Source: CAZKFN01 sp964552035
Lineage (GTDB): Bacteria > Bacteroidota > Bacteroidia > Flavobacteriales_E > Vicingaceae
Direction of reading: 5' to 3'
DNA: 7,112 bases
NCBI GenBank assembly: GCA_964552035.1
Contig: CAZKFN010000099.1
Coordinates: 1 to 7,112, forward strand
The position numbers and the translations under genes are program-made. Below are positions 1 to 5,964 of the stretch, piece by piece (position 1 is the stretch's first letter; every line of letters starts with the position of its first letter). Under the pieces are notes generated by a model. That model ran no database searches. It saw only the letters and a list, made by a program, of their open reading frames with translations, and was not told the origin of the DNA.

Positions 1-33
1 GTCAAGTGCTCTAACCACCTGAGCTATAGGCCC
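1..33 (-). tRNA. tRNA 5' portion, probably tRNA-Ile (cut by window edge)
   Basis: Read on the minus strand, the sequence begins with a 7-nt acceptor strand GGGCCTA. TA, a D-arm (GCTC, loop AGGTGGTTA, GAGC), A26 and the 5' side of an anticodon stem (CTTGA plus C32) follow. The window ends just before U33, so the anticodon, the 3' half and any CCA are not visible. The GGGCCTATAGCTCAG start is what I associate with Bacteroidota tRNA-Ile(GAU), but the isotype cannot be proven here. No 16S rRNA lies upstream, so this is not the tRNA-Ile of an rRNA spacer. The gene diverges from the LD-carboxypeptidase gene. Confidence 0.85.
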
Positions 34-60
34 ATTTTGAAAACTATAGGATTTCAAAAT
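34..60. repeat. 9-bp perfect inverted repeat between tRNA and its promoter
   Basis: ATTTTGAAA at 34-42 is the exact reverse complement of TTTCAAAAT at 52-60, with a 9-bp spacer. One arm abuts the tRNA 5' end. The other overlaps the minus-strand -7 box. It could be a protein-binding dyad or a chance palindrome in AT-rich DNA. It should not form a hairpin in the tRNA transcript, because the promoter-side arm lies at or before the predicted start. Confidence 0.5.
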
Positions 61-62
61 TA
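55..62 (-). promoter_or_regulatory. -7 box of the tRNA promoter
   Basis: The minus strand reads TAATTTTG, an exact match to the Bacteroidota -7 consensus TAnnTTTG. It lies 22 bp before the tRNA 5' end, which would give a start near position 49 and a leader of about 15 nt for RNase P to remove. I see no clear TTTG -33 element at 19-21 bp further upstream, so the call rests on the -7 box and its spacing. Confidence 0.5.
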
Positions 63-167
63 CTTTAAATATTTAAAATAACCTTCTCTTTTAGATTGAG
101 AAAGCAAGATTACGAAAAAACGTTTAATTCTTCACTTTATATTTAGGATAAAATTGTATCAAAGCCT

Positions 168-175
168 TATCTTTG
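168..175 (+). promoter_or_regulatory. Candidate -7 box for the ldcA-yraN operon
   Basis: TATCTTTG fits TAnnTTTG exactly and sits 4 bp before the ATG at 180. If used, transcription would begin at or next to the start codon, giving a leaderless mRNA. The -33 region shows only a weak TTTA at 142-145 (22-bp spacing), so the promoter may lie elsewhere. Confidence 0.3.
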
Positions 176-179
176 AATT

Positions 180-1088
180 ATGCAAAAACCTCAAAAACTT
201 CAATCAGGAGATAGTATACGCATCATTAGTACGGCTAGAAAAATTAGTAAAAAAGAATTAAAGCCCGCTATTGAGCGCTTTGAATCTTGGGGTTTAATAG
301 TAGAATTTGGGGAAAATCTATTCAAAGAAGACCACCAATTTGCTGGGACAAAGGAAGAAAGGCTAGCTGATTTGCAAGCTGCTTTAGATGATGAAAACAT
401 AAAGGCCATTGTTTGTGCTAGGGGGGGTTATGGGACTGTTCAACTCATCGATCAGGTTAACTTTATTAAATTCCAGGCAAGTCCAAAGTGGTTAGTTGGT
501 TATAGTGATGTTACTGTTTTACACAACCATATAAATCAGTTATTAAATATTCAGACGATTCATGCAACTATGCCCATTAACTTTCTCCCCATTAATGAGT
601 ATGATATCGCTGTAGAATCACTTAAGAAGGCACTTTTTGGTGAAGACCTATCTTATTCTTTTAAAGCGGGAAAAGGCTCTCAATTAGACTTTACAAACCT
701 TAGGGCTCCAATTGTGGGAGGTAATCTTTCTATACTTTATAGTTTATGTGGCAGTCGATCGCAGTTAAACACAGAGGGGAAATTTCTTTTTATTGAAGAT
801 TTAGACGAGTATTTATACCACATTGACCGCATGATGATGAGCTTAAAGCGCTCCGGTCTTTTAATGAACTGCAAGGCCGTATTAGTAGGAGGGATGACAG
901 ACATGAATGACAATACAATTCCTTTTGGAAAGACGGCCAAAGAAATCATTTTAGATAATGTCAAGGAATTAGGAATTCCTATCATTTTTGGTGTACCTGC
1001 AGGGCATATTAAAGAAAATAAAGCCCTTATTTTTGGCAAACCTTTAAATATTGTATGTGAAAGAGAAAATATAAAAATGAATTTTTAA
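180..1088 (+). CDS. ldcA: LD-carboxypeptidase (peptidase family S66)
   Basis: This 302-residue protein belongs to the S66 serine peptidases (LdcA and MccF relatives). LdcA enzymes cut the terminal D-alanine from murein tetrapeptides through an L,D bond, acting in the cytoplasm during wall recycling. The Ser-Glu-His triad can be placed at Ser109 (GYSDVT, nucleophile elbow), Glu206 (FIEDLDE) and His276 (PAGHIKE). The conserved RGGYG stretch is at 81-85 and a GGNLS segment at 180-184. The length is normal for the family. There is no signal peptide, which agrees with a cytoplasmic enzyme. The start at 180 puts the family's N-terminal GDxIxIIS motif at the expected place, near residue 10. The stop overlaps the yraN start by one base, so the two are co-transcribed and probably translationally coupled. 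An MccF-like immunity role is possible but no microcin genes are nearby. Confidence 0.93.
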   Translation: MQKPQKLQSGDSIRIISTARKISKKELKPAIERFESWGLIVEFGENLFKEDHQFAGTKEERLADLQAALDDENIKAIVCARGGYGTVQLIDQVNFIKFQASPKWLVGYSDVTVLHNHINQLLNIQTIHATMPINFLPINEYDIAVESLKKALFGEDLSYSFKAGKGSQLDFTNLRAPIVGGNLSILYSLCGSRSQLNTEGKFLFIEDLDEYLYHIDRMMMSLKRSGLLMNCKAVLVGGMTDMNDNTIPFGKTAKEIILDNVKELGIPIIFGVPAGHIKENKALIFGKPLNIVCERENIKMNF

Positions 1089-1450
1089 TGGCAGAACACA
1101 ATGAAATAGGAAAAAAAGGGGAAGAGCTCGCTTTGACTTTTTTAAAGGAGAAAGGCTATCAGATTTTAGCAGCTAATTGGCGTTATCATAAAACTGAGAT
1201 AGACCTCATTGCCATCCATAACAAACAACTCATTATCGTAGAAGTAAAAACTCGAACCTCTATAGACTTTGAAAGTCCAAAAGAAGCCGTTACTTTCAAA
1301 AAACAAAGAAATATTATCCGAGCTGCAGATGCTTATATTCAAGAAAACAATATAGATTTAGAATGTCAATTTGATATAGTATCCATCTTAATTCAAGGAA
1401 AAAATATTGAAATAGAACATATTCCAGATGCTTTTTATCCCATGCTTTAA
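1088..1450 (+). CDS. yraN: YraN/UPF0102 family nuclease-fold protein
   Basis: This 120-residue protein has the usual length and motif order of the YraN/UPF0102 family, which has a PD-(D/E)XK nuclease-like fold and no well-established cellular role. The visible signature is an N-terminal G-x-x-GEELA helix with Glu12/Glu13, EIDLIA with Asp39, and IIVEVKTR with Glu52 and Lys54, forming the D-(x)n-ExK core. A KKQRNI segment at 71-76 and FDIVSI at 95-100 complete the fold. The candidate metal-binding residues are therefore intact, and a DNA-processing activity is plausible but not shown. The ATG uses the A of the preceding TAA (TAATG), so translation is likely coupled to ldcA. The stop codon shares bases with the stop of the convergent membrane-protein gene. 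Confidence 0.92.
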   Translation: MAEHNEIGKKGEELALTFLKEKGYQILAANWRYHKTEIDLIAIHNKQLIIVEVKTRTSIDFESPKEAVTFKKQRNIIRAADAYIQENNIDLECQFDIVSILIQGKNIEIEHIPDAFYPML

Positions 1451-2055
1451 ACTAAAATGAATAGCTGTAAACTCAAGCCAAGTATAAAACCACTTAAAAC
1501 CTCTTCCATGCTATGGGCTTTTAAGTGCAATCTTGCTGTTCCTACCAATCCACTTAAGAGAACAGCCAAAATAAGATAATTGATGTTGTCTACTTCTAAA
1601 ATTATTGAAGAGGTAGCAATGACCCCACAAATGCCCCCCCAAGCTGCCATATGTGCAGAAACTTTTTGTTTTAATAAAGCAAAAACTAAAAGGATTAAGA
1701 CGGTAACTCCAGCCATTTGAAAAACAGCTAAATAAAATGCTGGAAACTGTACTTTTTGCAATAAAACCCAAGTTAAAATATAAAATAAAACACTTAATCC
1801 ATAAGGAATAATTCTTTCCTTTACAGAATCCATCTTTAAGCTTCTAATTTGCTTTTTTTGTTTTAAATAATAGGAGAAGACTATGGGAACAATCACTAAG
1901 TTAATAACTACAATGCCGTAGATGTATAGCTTATAATAAGAGCTTAATTTAAAATTAATATAAGAAGGAAGACTAAAAAGAACATACAAGCTAAATAAGG
2001 GTGCAAAAATGGGATGCAGTACCGTAGAAATTATTTTTGAATAAACTTTTAACAT
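1447..2055 (-). CDS. Membrane protein with degenerate PAP2 phosphatase signature
   Basis: This is a 202-residue hydrophobic protein with about six or seven membrane segments (roughly residues 8-30, 43-63, 84-100, 107-128, 138-153, 158-172 and 187-202). All three PAP2 (phosphatidic acid phosphatase type 2) motifs can be traced in order. K74-x6-R81 is followed by I instead of P. S133-A-H135 stands in place of SGH. R175-x5-H181-x3-E185 has Glu where Asp is usual. The nucleophile His181, the acid His135 and the phosphate-binding Lys/Arg residues are thus present. Hydrolysis of a lipid phosphate such as undecaprenyl pyrophosphate is a guess from family. The gene starts 2 bp after the rpoN stop, so it is very likely in the rpoN transcript. 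Its stop overlaps the yraN stop on the other strand. No gene name can be supported. Confidence 0.8.
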   Translation of the reverse strand: MLKVYSKIISTVLHPIFAPLFSLYVLFSLPSYINFKLSSYYKLYIYGIVVINLVIVPIVFSYYLKQKKQIRSLKMDSVKERIIPYGLSVLFYILTWVLLQKVQFPAFYLAVFQMAGVTVLILLVFALLKQKVSAHMAAWGGICGVIATSSIILEVDNINYLILAVLLSGLVGTARLHLKAHSMEEVLSGFILGLSLQLFILV

Positions 2056-2057
2056 TC

Positions 2058-3503
2058 TTAAAGTTCTTTTCTTAAGCGAGCAACTGGAATATTTAATTGC
2101 TCTCTATACTTGGCAACAGTTCTTCTTGCAATGTTATATTTTTTTTCTTGTAGGAGTTGAGCTAGTTTTTCATCGGTGTAAGGTTTCTTTTTATCCTCAG
2201 CTTCTACAATATCTTGTAGAATCTTTTTAACTTCTCTTGTACTTACCTCTTCTCCATCGTCTGTTGAAATCGATTCTGAGAAAAAAGATTTTAATAAAAA
2301 TGTTCCATAAGGAGTAGAGACATACTTACTATTTACCACCCTAGAAACCGTAGAAATATCCATGTTGATAATTTCGGCAATATCTTTAAGAATCATTGGT
2401 TTTAGTTTGGTTTCATCTCCTTCTAAAAAGTATTCCCTTTGATAAGAAGCAATGGCTTCCATAGTATTAAGTAGGGTGTTTTGTCTTTGTTTGATGGCAT
2501 CGATAAACCACTTGGCAGAATCTAATTTTTGCTTCACAAAGGTCATGGCTTCTCTTTCTTTTTTAGATTTGTTTTTGGTTTTGGTATAATGATCAATCAT
2601 TCCCCTATACTCGTTGCTTAAACGTAGTTGTGGAGCATTTCTACTGTTAAGAGTGAGGTCTATTTCTCCATCTTTAATCTGCAAAGTAAAGTCAGGAATT
2701 ACCACTTGAACCATTTTTCCCCTACTGTTGGAAGAATTTCCAGGTTTGGGATTTAGCTTTAAAATCTCTGCTATCGCATCTTTTAAAATATCCTCTGTGA
2801 TTTCAAGCCTTTGAATAATCTTTGTATAATGCTTTTTGGTAAACTCATCAAAAAAGTCTTCTAAAATCTTTTCTGCCAAAAGTTGATCCTCAGTTTTATT
2901 CTTTTTACGTCTGATTTGAATCAGCAAACACTCTTGTAAATCCCTTGCGCCAATTCCAGCAGGATCCATTTGCTGAATAACGGATAACACCTTCTCTATA
3001 GCCTCTGGAGGAGCCATAATATTATTTCTAAAAGCTAAATCATCTTCAATAGAAGCAACATCTCTTCGTAAATAACCAGCATCGTCTAAGCTTCCTATTA
3101 AATGATTGGCAATAATTTTTTGCTTTTCATCCAGTTCTTGTAAACTAATTTGCCGTGCCAATCTTTCGTGAAAAGTAGTTCCGGCACTATAAGGAATGTC
3201 TTTTTCATCTTCATCTCTTCCACTATTGGAAGAATAATATTTATAGTCGGGTGTATCATCGTCCATATAATCAGAAAAGTCAAAATCTTCGTGTTCTTCT
3301 TTATGATCATCCCTTTCTTCATAATGCTCTTCTTCATATTCTTCTCCATCTCTCCCCTCATCAAGAGCTGGATTGCTTTCCAACTCTTCTTTTATACGCT
3401 GCTCCATGGCCACAGTAGGCAACTGCAAAAGCTTCATCAACTGAATTTGTTGAGGAGATAACTTTTGAAGCATCTTTTGCTGAAGTGTTTGTTTTAAAGC
3501 CAT
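2058..3503 (-). CDS. rpoN: RNA polymerase sigma-54 factor
   Basis: This 481-residue protein is sigma-54, which directs RNA polymerase to -24/-12 promoters and needs an AAA+ enhancer-binding protein to open them. Region I is the Gln/Leu-rich N-terminus (residues 1-47, ending in ESNPALDE), the part contacted by the activator. Region II is a strongly acidic, Tyr-rich linker (about 48-104). The core-binding domain follows (about 108-300, with DPAGIGARDLQECLL at 180-194). A helix-turn-helix lies at about 374-394 (DIAEIINMDISTVSRVV). The diagnostic RpoN box ARRTVAKYRE is at 459-468 and reads the -24 element. All parts are present, so the factor should be functional. The start at 3503 gives the standard MALKQTLQQK opening. 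It follows asnS by 173 bp on the same strand and is tightly joined to the PAP2-like gene downstream. No activator gene is in the window. Confidence 0.97.
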   Translation of the reverse strand: MALKQTLQQKMLQKLSPQQIQLMKLLQLPTVAMEQRIKEELESNPALDEGRDGEEYEEEHYEERDDHKEEHEDFDFSDYMDDDTPDYKYYSSNSGRDEDEKDIPYSAGTTFHERLARQISLQELDEKQKIIANHLIGSLDDAGYLRRDVASIEDDLAFRNNIMAPPEAIEKVLSVIQQMDPAGIGARDLQECLLIQIRRKKNKTEDQLLAEKILEDFFDEFTKKHYTKIIQRLEITEDILKDAIAEILKLNPKPGNSSNSRGKMVQVVIPDFTLQIKDGEIDLTLNSRNAPQLRLSNEYRGMIDHYTKTKNKSKKEREAMTFVKQKLDSAKWFIDAIKQRQNTLLNTMEAIASYQREYFLEGDETKLKPMILKDIAEIINMDISTVSRVVNSKYVSTPYGTFLLKSFFSESISTDDGEEVSTREVKKILQDIVEAEDKKKPYTDEKLAQLLQEKKYNIARRTVAKYREQLNIPVARLRKEL

Positions 3504-3573
3504 TTTTACGTATAAATTATCATTTACTTCTTTCTATTAAACATAAGTCTATAGACATTCTTATAACTTTTGA

Positions 3574-3581
3574 TAAAGATA
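3574..3581 (-). promoter_or_regulatory. Weak candidate -7 box for rpoN
   Basis: The minus strand reads TATCTTTA, seven of eight positions of TAnnTTTG, which would leave a 5' leader of about 64 nt before rpoN. No TTTG lies at the proper distance upstream. It is listed because it is the best match I found in the asnS-rpoN gap. Confidence 0.2.
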
Positions 3582-3592
3582 ATTATTAAATA

Positions 3593-3623
3593 AAAACTTT
3601 AAGCTATAAAAATTCAAAGTTTT
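3593..3623 (-). terminator. Possible weak terminator after asnS
   Basis: On the minus strand AAAACTTT and AAAGTTTT form a perfect 8-bp stem with a 15-nt loop, followed by the U-rich tract UAUUUAAU. It lies about 54 bp past the asnS stop. The stem has a single G-C pair and a large loop, so it would be unstable. A second, 6-bp dyad (3637-3642 with 3668-3673) precedes it. Read-through from asnS into rpoN remains possible. Confidence 0.22.
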
Positions 3624-3676
3624 AATAAGGATTATCGACTTAAACCCATTATGATGCACAAAGCCAATAAGTCTTA

Positions 3677-5119
3677 CTAGAATTCAGCATGTTTGGGTGT
3701 TCTTGGAAAAGGAATAACATCACGTATATTTTCCATGCCCGTCATAAATAACATAAGCCTTTCAAAGCCCAATCCAAAACCAGCATGAGGAGCAGTTCCG
3801 AACTTTCTTAAATCTAGATACCACCATAAATTTTCCTTTGGAATGTTCATCTCATTCATCCTATTTTCAAGAAAATCCAAACGTTCTTCTCTTTGTGAAC
3901 CTCCAACAATCTCACCAATTCCAGGAAATAGGATATCCATGGCTTTCACGGTTTTACCGTCTTCATTTTGACGCATATAAAAAGCCTTAATTTCTTTAGG
4001 ATAATCATAGAGAATTACCGGTTTTTTAAAGTGCTTTTCAACCAAATAGCGTTCATGTTCTGATTGCAAATCAGCACCCCATTCATCGATAAGGTATTTA
4101 AACCTTTTCTTTTTATTGGGTTTGGAATTTCTTAAAATTTCTATTGCTTCTGTGTAGGGTACTCGCTCAAAATTATTGTTAACTACAAATTCCAAATGTC
4201 CTATTAAGCCCATAGGGGCGCGGTCTTCTTCCTTTTTTGTTTTATCTTCATCAGCTTGACGTTTATCGAGAAATTCTAAATCATCTATACAATTTTTTAA
4301 CGCATATCGTATAACTGATTTCAACAAATCTTCTCCTAAATCCATGATTTCTTCTAAATCGGCAAAGGCCACTTCTGGTTCTATCATCCAAAACTCGGAT
4401 AAATGCCTTCTCGTATTAGAATTTTCAGCTCTAAAAGTTGGGCCAAAGGTATATACTTTCCCTAAGGCCATTGCTGCCAACTCTGCCTCTAATTGACCAG
4501 AAACTGTCAGGTTAGCTTCTCTTCCAAAAAAATCTTGTTTATAATCAACTTCCCCTTCTTTTGTCAAAGGAATGTTCTTAAAGTCAAAGTTGCTTACTTT
4601 AAAGGTTTCCCCAGCACCTTCAGCATCAGAACCTGTTATGATAGGAGTGTGAATGTTATAAAATCCTTTCGTGTGAAAATATTCATGAATGGCAAAAATC
4701 ATAGCATGGCGGATGCGATTGATAGCTCCAAATGTATTGGTCCTAAATCTCAAATGAGCAATTTCTCGTAGAAACTCTAAGGAATGCTTTTTAGGTTGCA
4801 AGGGATATTCTTCCGGATGTGCTTCTCCCAATATTTCGATTTCTTTGACTTCTATTTCTACATTTTGTCCACGACCTTGAGAAGCTACTAAAGTGCCTTT
4901 AGCTGCAATACAAGAACCACTATTAATCCGTTCAATAATTCCCTCTTCAAAATTGGTATTATCAACTACCAATTGGATGTTTTGAATAGAACTTCCATCG
5001 TTAAGGGCAATAAAAGAAACATTTTTACTCCCCCTACGAGTGCGCACCCAACCTTTGACTACTACTTGGCGATTTGTTTCCTCACTGTTTATCAGCGTTT
5101 TAATTTCAGACCTTTTCAT
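3677..5119 (-). CDS. asnS: Asparagine--tRNA ligase
   Basis: This 480-residue class IIb aminoacyl-tRNA synthetase joins asparagine to tRNA-Asn in the cytoplasm. The N-terminal OB-fold that reads the anticodon spans about residues 15-100 (GWVRTRRGSKNVSFIALNDG). Motif 1 lies near 148-168 (FYNIHTPIITGSDAEG). Motif 2 is TFGPTFRAENSNTRRHLSE at about 224-242, and motif 3 is GFGLGFERLMLFMTG at about 447-461. The GSDAEGAGETF segment and the lack of a GAD insertion mark it as AsnRS and not AspRS. I start it at the ATG at 5119. A longer frame begins with TTG at 5140, but the ATG follows a TAAAA stretch typical of this phylum and gives the normal length. It is divergent from tetR and upstream of rpoN on the same strand. 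I found no convincing promoter. Confidence 0.97.
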   Translation of the reverse strand: MKRSEIKTLINSEETNRQVVVKGWVRTRRGSKNVSFIALNDGSSIQNIQLVVDNTNFEEGIIERINSGSCIAAKGTLVASQGRGQNVEIEVKEIEILGEAHPEEYPLQPKKHSLEFLREIAHLRFRTNTFGAINRIRHAMIFAIHEYFHTKGFYNIHTPIITGSDAEGAGETFKVSNFDFKNIPLTKEGEVDYKQDFFGREANLTVSGQLEAELAAMALGKVYTFGPTFRAENSNTRRHLSEFWMIEPEVAFADLEEIMDLGEDLLKSVIRYALKNCIDDLEFLDKRQADEDKTKKEEDRAPMGLIGHLEFVVNNNFERVPYTEAIEILRNSKPNKKKRFKYLIDEWGADLQSEHERYLVEKHFKKPVILYDYPKEIKAFYMRQNEDGKTVKAMDILFPGIGEIVGGSQREERLDFLENRMNEMNIPKENLWWYLDLRKFGTAPHAGFGLGFERLMLFMTGMENIRDVIPFPRTPKHAEF

Positions 5120-5186
5120 TTTTAGATAATAAAAATTCAATTACAAAAGAACACTTTTTAAATAAAATCTTCAATTTATCAAGTGA

Positions 5187-5200
5187 ACTTTATTTAAAGT
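5187..5200. repeat. Palindrome in the asnS-tetR intergenic region
   Basis: ACTTTA and TAAAGT form a perfect 6-bp dyad with a 2-bp centre. It is about 67 bp before the asnS start and 150 bp before tetR. It might be a regulator site for asnS, but short AT-rich palindromes arise readily in DNA of this composition. Confidence 0.25.
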
Positions 5201-5277
5201 ATAATATAAGCCTTAAGAATAAGAAATATCTTGTGATAAAGTATAGAAATCTAATAAAAAACACACCTTATTTTACA

Positions 5278-5305
5278 GGAAACAAAAAACACTAAAGATG
5301 TTTCC
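5278..5305. promoter_or_regulatory. Candidate TetR operator, inverted repeat
   Basis: GGAAACA at 5278-5284 is the exact reverse complement of TGTTTCC at 5299-5305, with a 14-bp spacer. The arm centres are 21 bp apart, two helical turns, so both face the same side of the DNA as a dimer pair would require. The right arm covers the putative -33 element of the tetR promoter. Autorepression by the adjacent TetR protein is the simplest reading, but this is inferred from position and symmetry only. Confidence 0.4.
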
Positions 5306-5324
5306 CATGTTGGTTATGTTTTCT
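5298..5324 (+). repeat. Three ATGTT-headed 9-bp units in phase
   Basis: ATGTTTCCC (5298-5306), ATGTTGGTT (5307-5315) and ATGTTTTCT (5316-5324) follow one another without gaps, each beginning with ATGTT. They run from the putative -33 element to the first base of the -7 box. They may be direct-repeat protein contacts, or a local duplication. Confidence 0.45.
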
Positions 5325-5331
5325 AATTTTG
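5301..5331 (+). promoter_or_regulatory. Promoter of the tetR-tolC operon
   Basis: TTTC at 5301-5304, then exactly 19 bp, then TAATTTTG at 5324-5331. This differs by one base from the Bacteroidota consensus TTTG-N19-TAnnTTTG. Transcription would start near 5337, leaving a leader of about 15 nt before the tetR ATG at 5353, with the A-rich stretch AATAAAAAGA ahead of the start codon. Confidence 0.6.
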
Positions 5332-5352
5332 CAGGTTGAATAAAAAGACATC

Positions 5353-5964
5353 ATGAATGAAGAAGAGATAATAAAAAAGGTCGGGGAGTTGTTTAAGCAT
5401 TTTGGAGTAAAAAGCATGACAATGGATGATATCTCTCGAAAGTTAGGAATTTCTAAAAAAACTCTCTATCAATTTGTCTCCAATAAAAAGGATTTGGTGA
5501 AAAGGGTGGTCCATTCTTTTATAAAGATAGAGCAAGAAGATATAATTGAACAAAGCTCTAAAGGAGGAAATGCAATAGATGTATTAATAAGGGTTCATCA
5601 ATTTGTTTTTAATCAAGTTAAAGTATTCCAGGATCCTATGCTTGTTTTTGATTTACAAAAATATCACCCTGAGGCGTATAGCATTATAAAGCAGCATAAA
5701 CAAACATTTATTTTTAACAGAATTGTGAATAATATAGATCTTGGGATTAAGGAAGGGCTTTATAGAAAAGAAATAAAGGCTGGATTAATAGGAAAACTCT
5801 ACCTTGGGCTGTTAGATGTTATAGCTATAGAAGGAAGCTCCTTAAATGATATTTACTCCAAAGAAGAAATTATAAATTCTCTTATCAATTATCATTTGAG
5901 AGGAGTATTAAGTCCAAAGGGAATTGATTATTTGAATAGTATACAATATGAAAAAAATAAATAA
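5353..5964 (+). CDS. TetR/AcrR family transcriptional regulator
   Basis: This 203-residue protein has a TetR-type N-terminal DNA-binding domain (residues about 4-55). The helix-turn-helix is DDISRKLGISKKTLYQFVSNKKDLV at 25-49, and the KKTLYxxxxNKxDLV pattern is the family hallmark. The remainder (about 56-200) is a mostly helical ligand-binding and dimer domain with no recognisable specificity, so the inducer is unknown. The ATG at 5353 places the HTH at its usual distance from the N-terminus, and an A-rich leader precedes it. The end overlaps the start of the TolC-family gene by 17 bp, so the two are transcribed together. A repressor placed first in an efflux operon usually controls its own promoter, and a candidate operator is at 5278-5305. 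A repressor role is thus likely, but an activator cannot be excluded. Confidence 0.93.
   Translation: MNEEEIIKKVGELFKHFGVKSMTMDDISRKLGISKKTLYQFVSNKKDLVKRVVHSFIKIEQEDIIEQSSKGGNAIDVLIRVHQFVFNQVKVFQDPMLVFDLQKYHPEAYSIIKQHKQTFIFNRIVNNIDLGIKEGLYRKEIKAGLIGKLYLGLLDVIAIEGSSLNDIYSKEEIINSLINYHLRGVLSPKGIDYLNSIQYEKNK

Noticed and set aside
118..125. AAACGTTT palindrome upstream of ldcA
   Set aside because: An 8-bp palindrome alone, without a second site or known regulator, is expected by chance in AT-rich DNA.
3098..3461. Open frames of 88 and 103 codons on both strands within the first part of rpoN
   Set aside because: They lie entirely over the acidic region II of rpoN, have low-complexity translations (runs of Lys/Met/Ile or Phe/Ile) and no family resemblance; they are frame shadows.
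3655..3667. Minus-strand TTGGCTTTGTGCA upstream of rpoN, resembling a sigma-54 promoter
   Set aside because: The GG and GC elements are 8 bases apart, not the 12 that sigma-54 requires.
4493..4771. 92-codon plus-strand frame inside asnS
   Set aside because: It is antisense to the conserved catalytic core of AsnRS and its translation looks like no protein family.
5120..5140. Seven-residue N-terminal extension of AsnRS from a TTG at 5140
   Set aside because: The ATG at 5119 has a better A-rich leader and gives the usual protein length; the extension shows no family similarity.
5145..5158. Small hairpin AAAAG-AACA-CTTTT in the asnS leader, possible attenuator
   Set aside because: Five mostly A-T pairs are too weak, and there is no T-box, leader peptide with Asn codons or anti-terminator partner.
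5329..5333. TTGCA at the tetR promoter as a sigma-54 -12 element
   Set aside because: There is no GG at the matching -24 position; the same bases are better explained as the end of the TAATTTTG -7 box.
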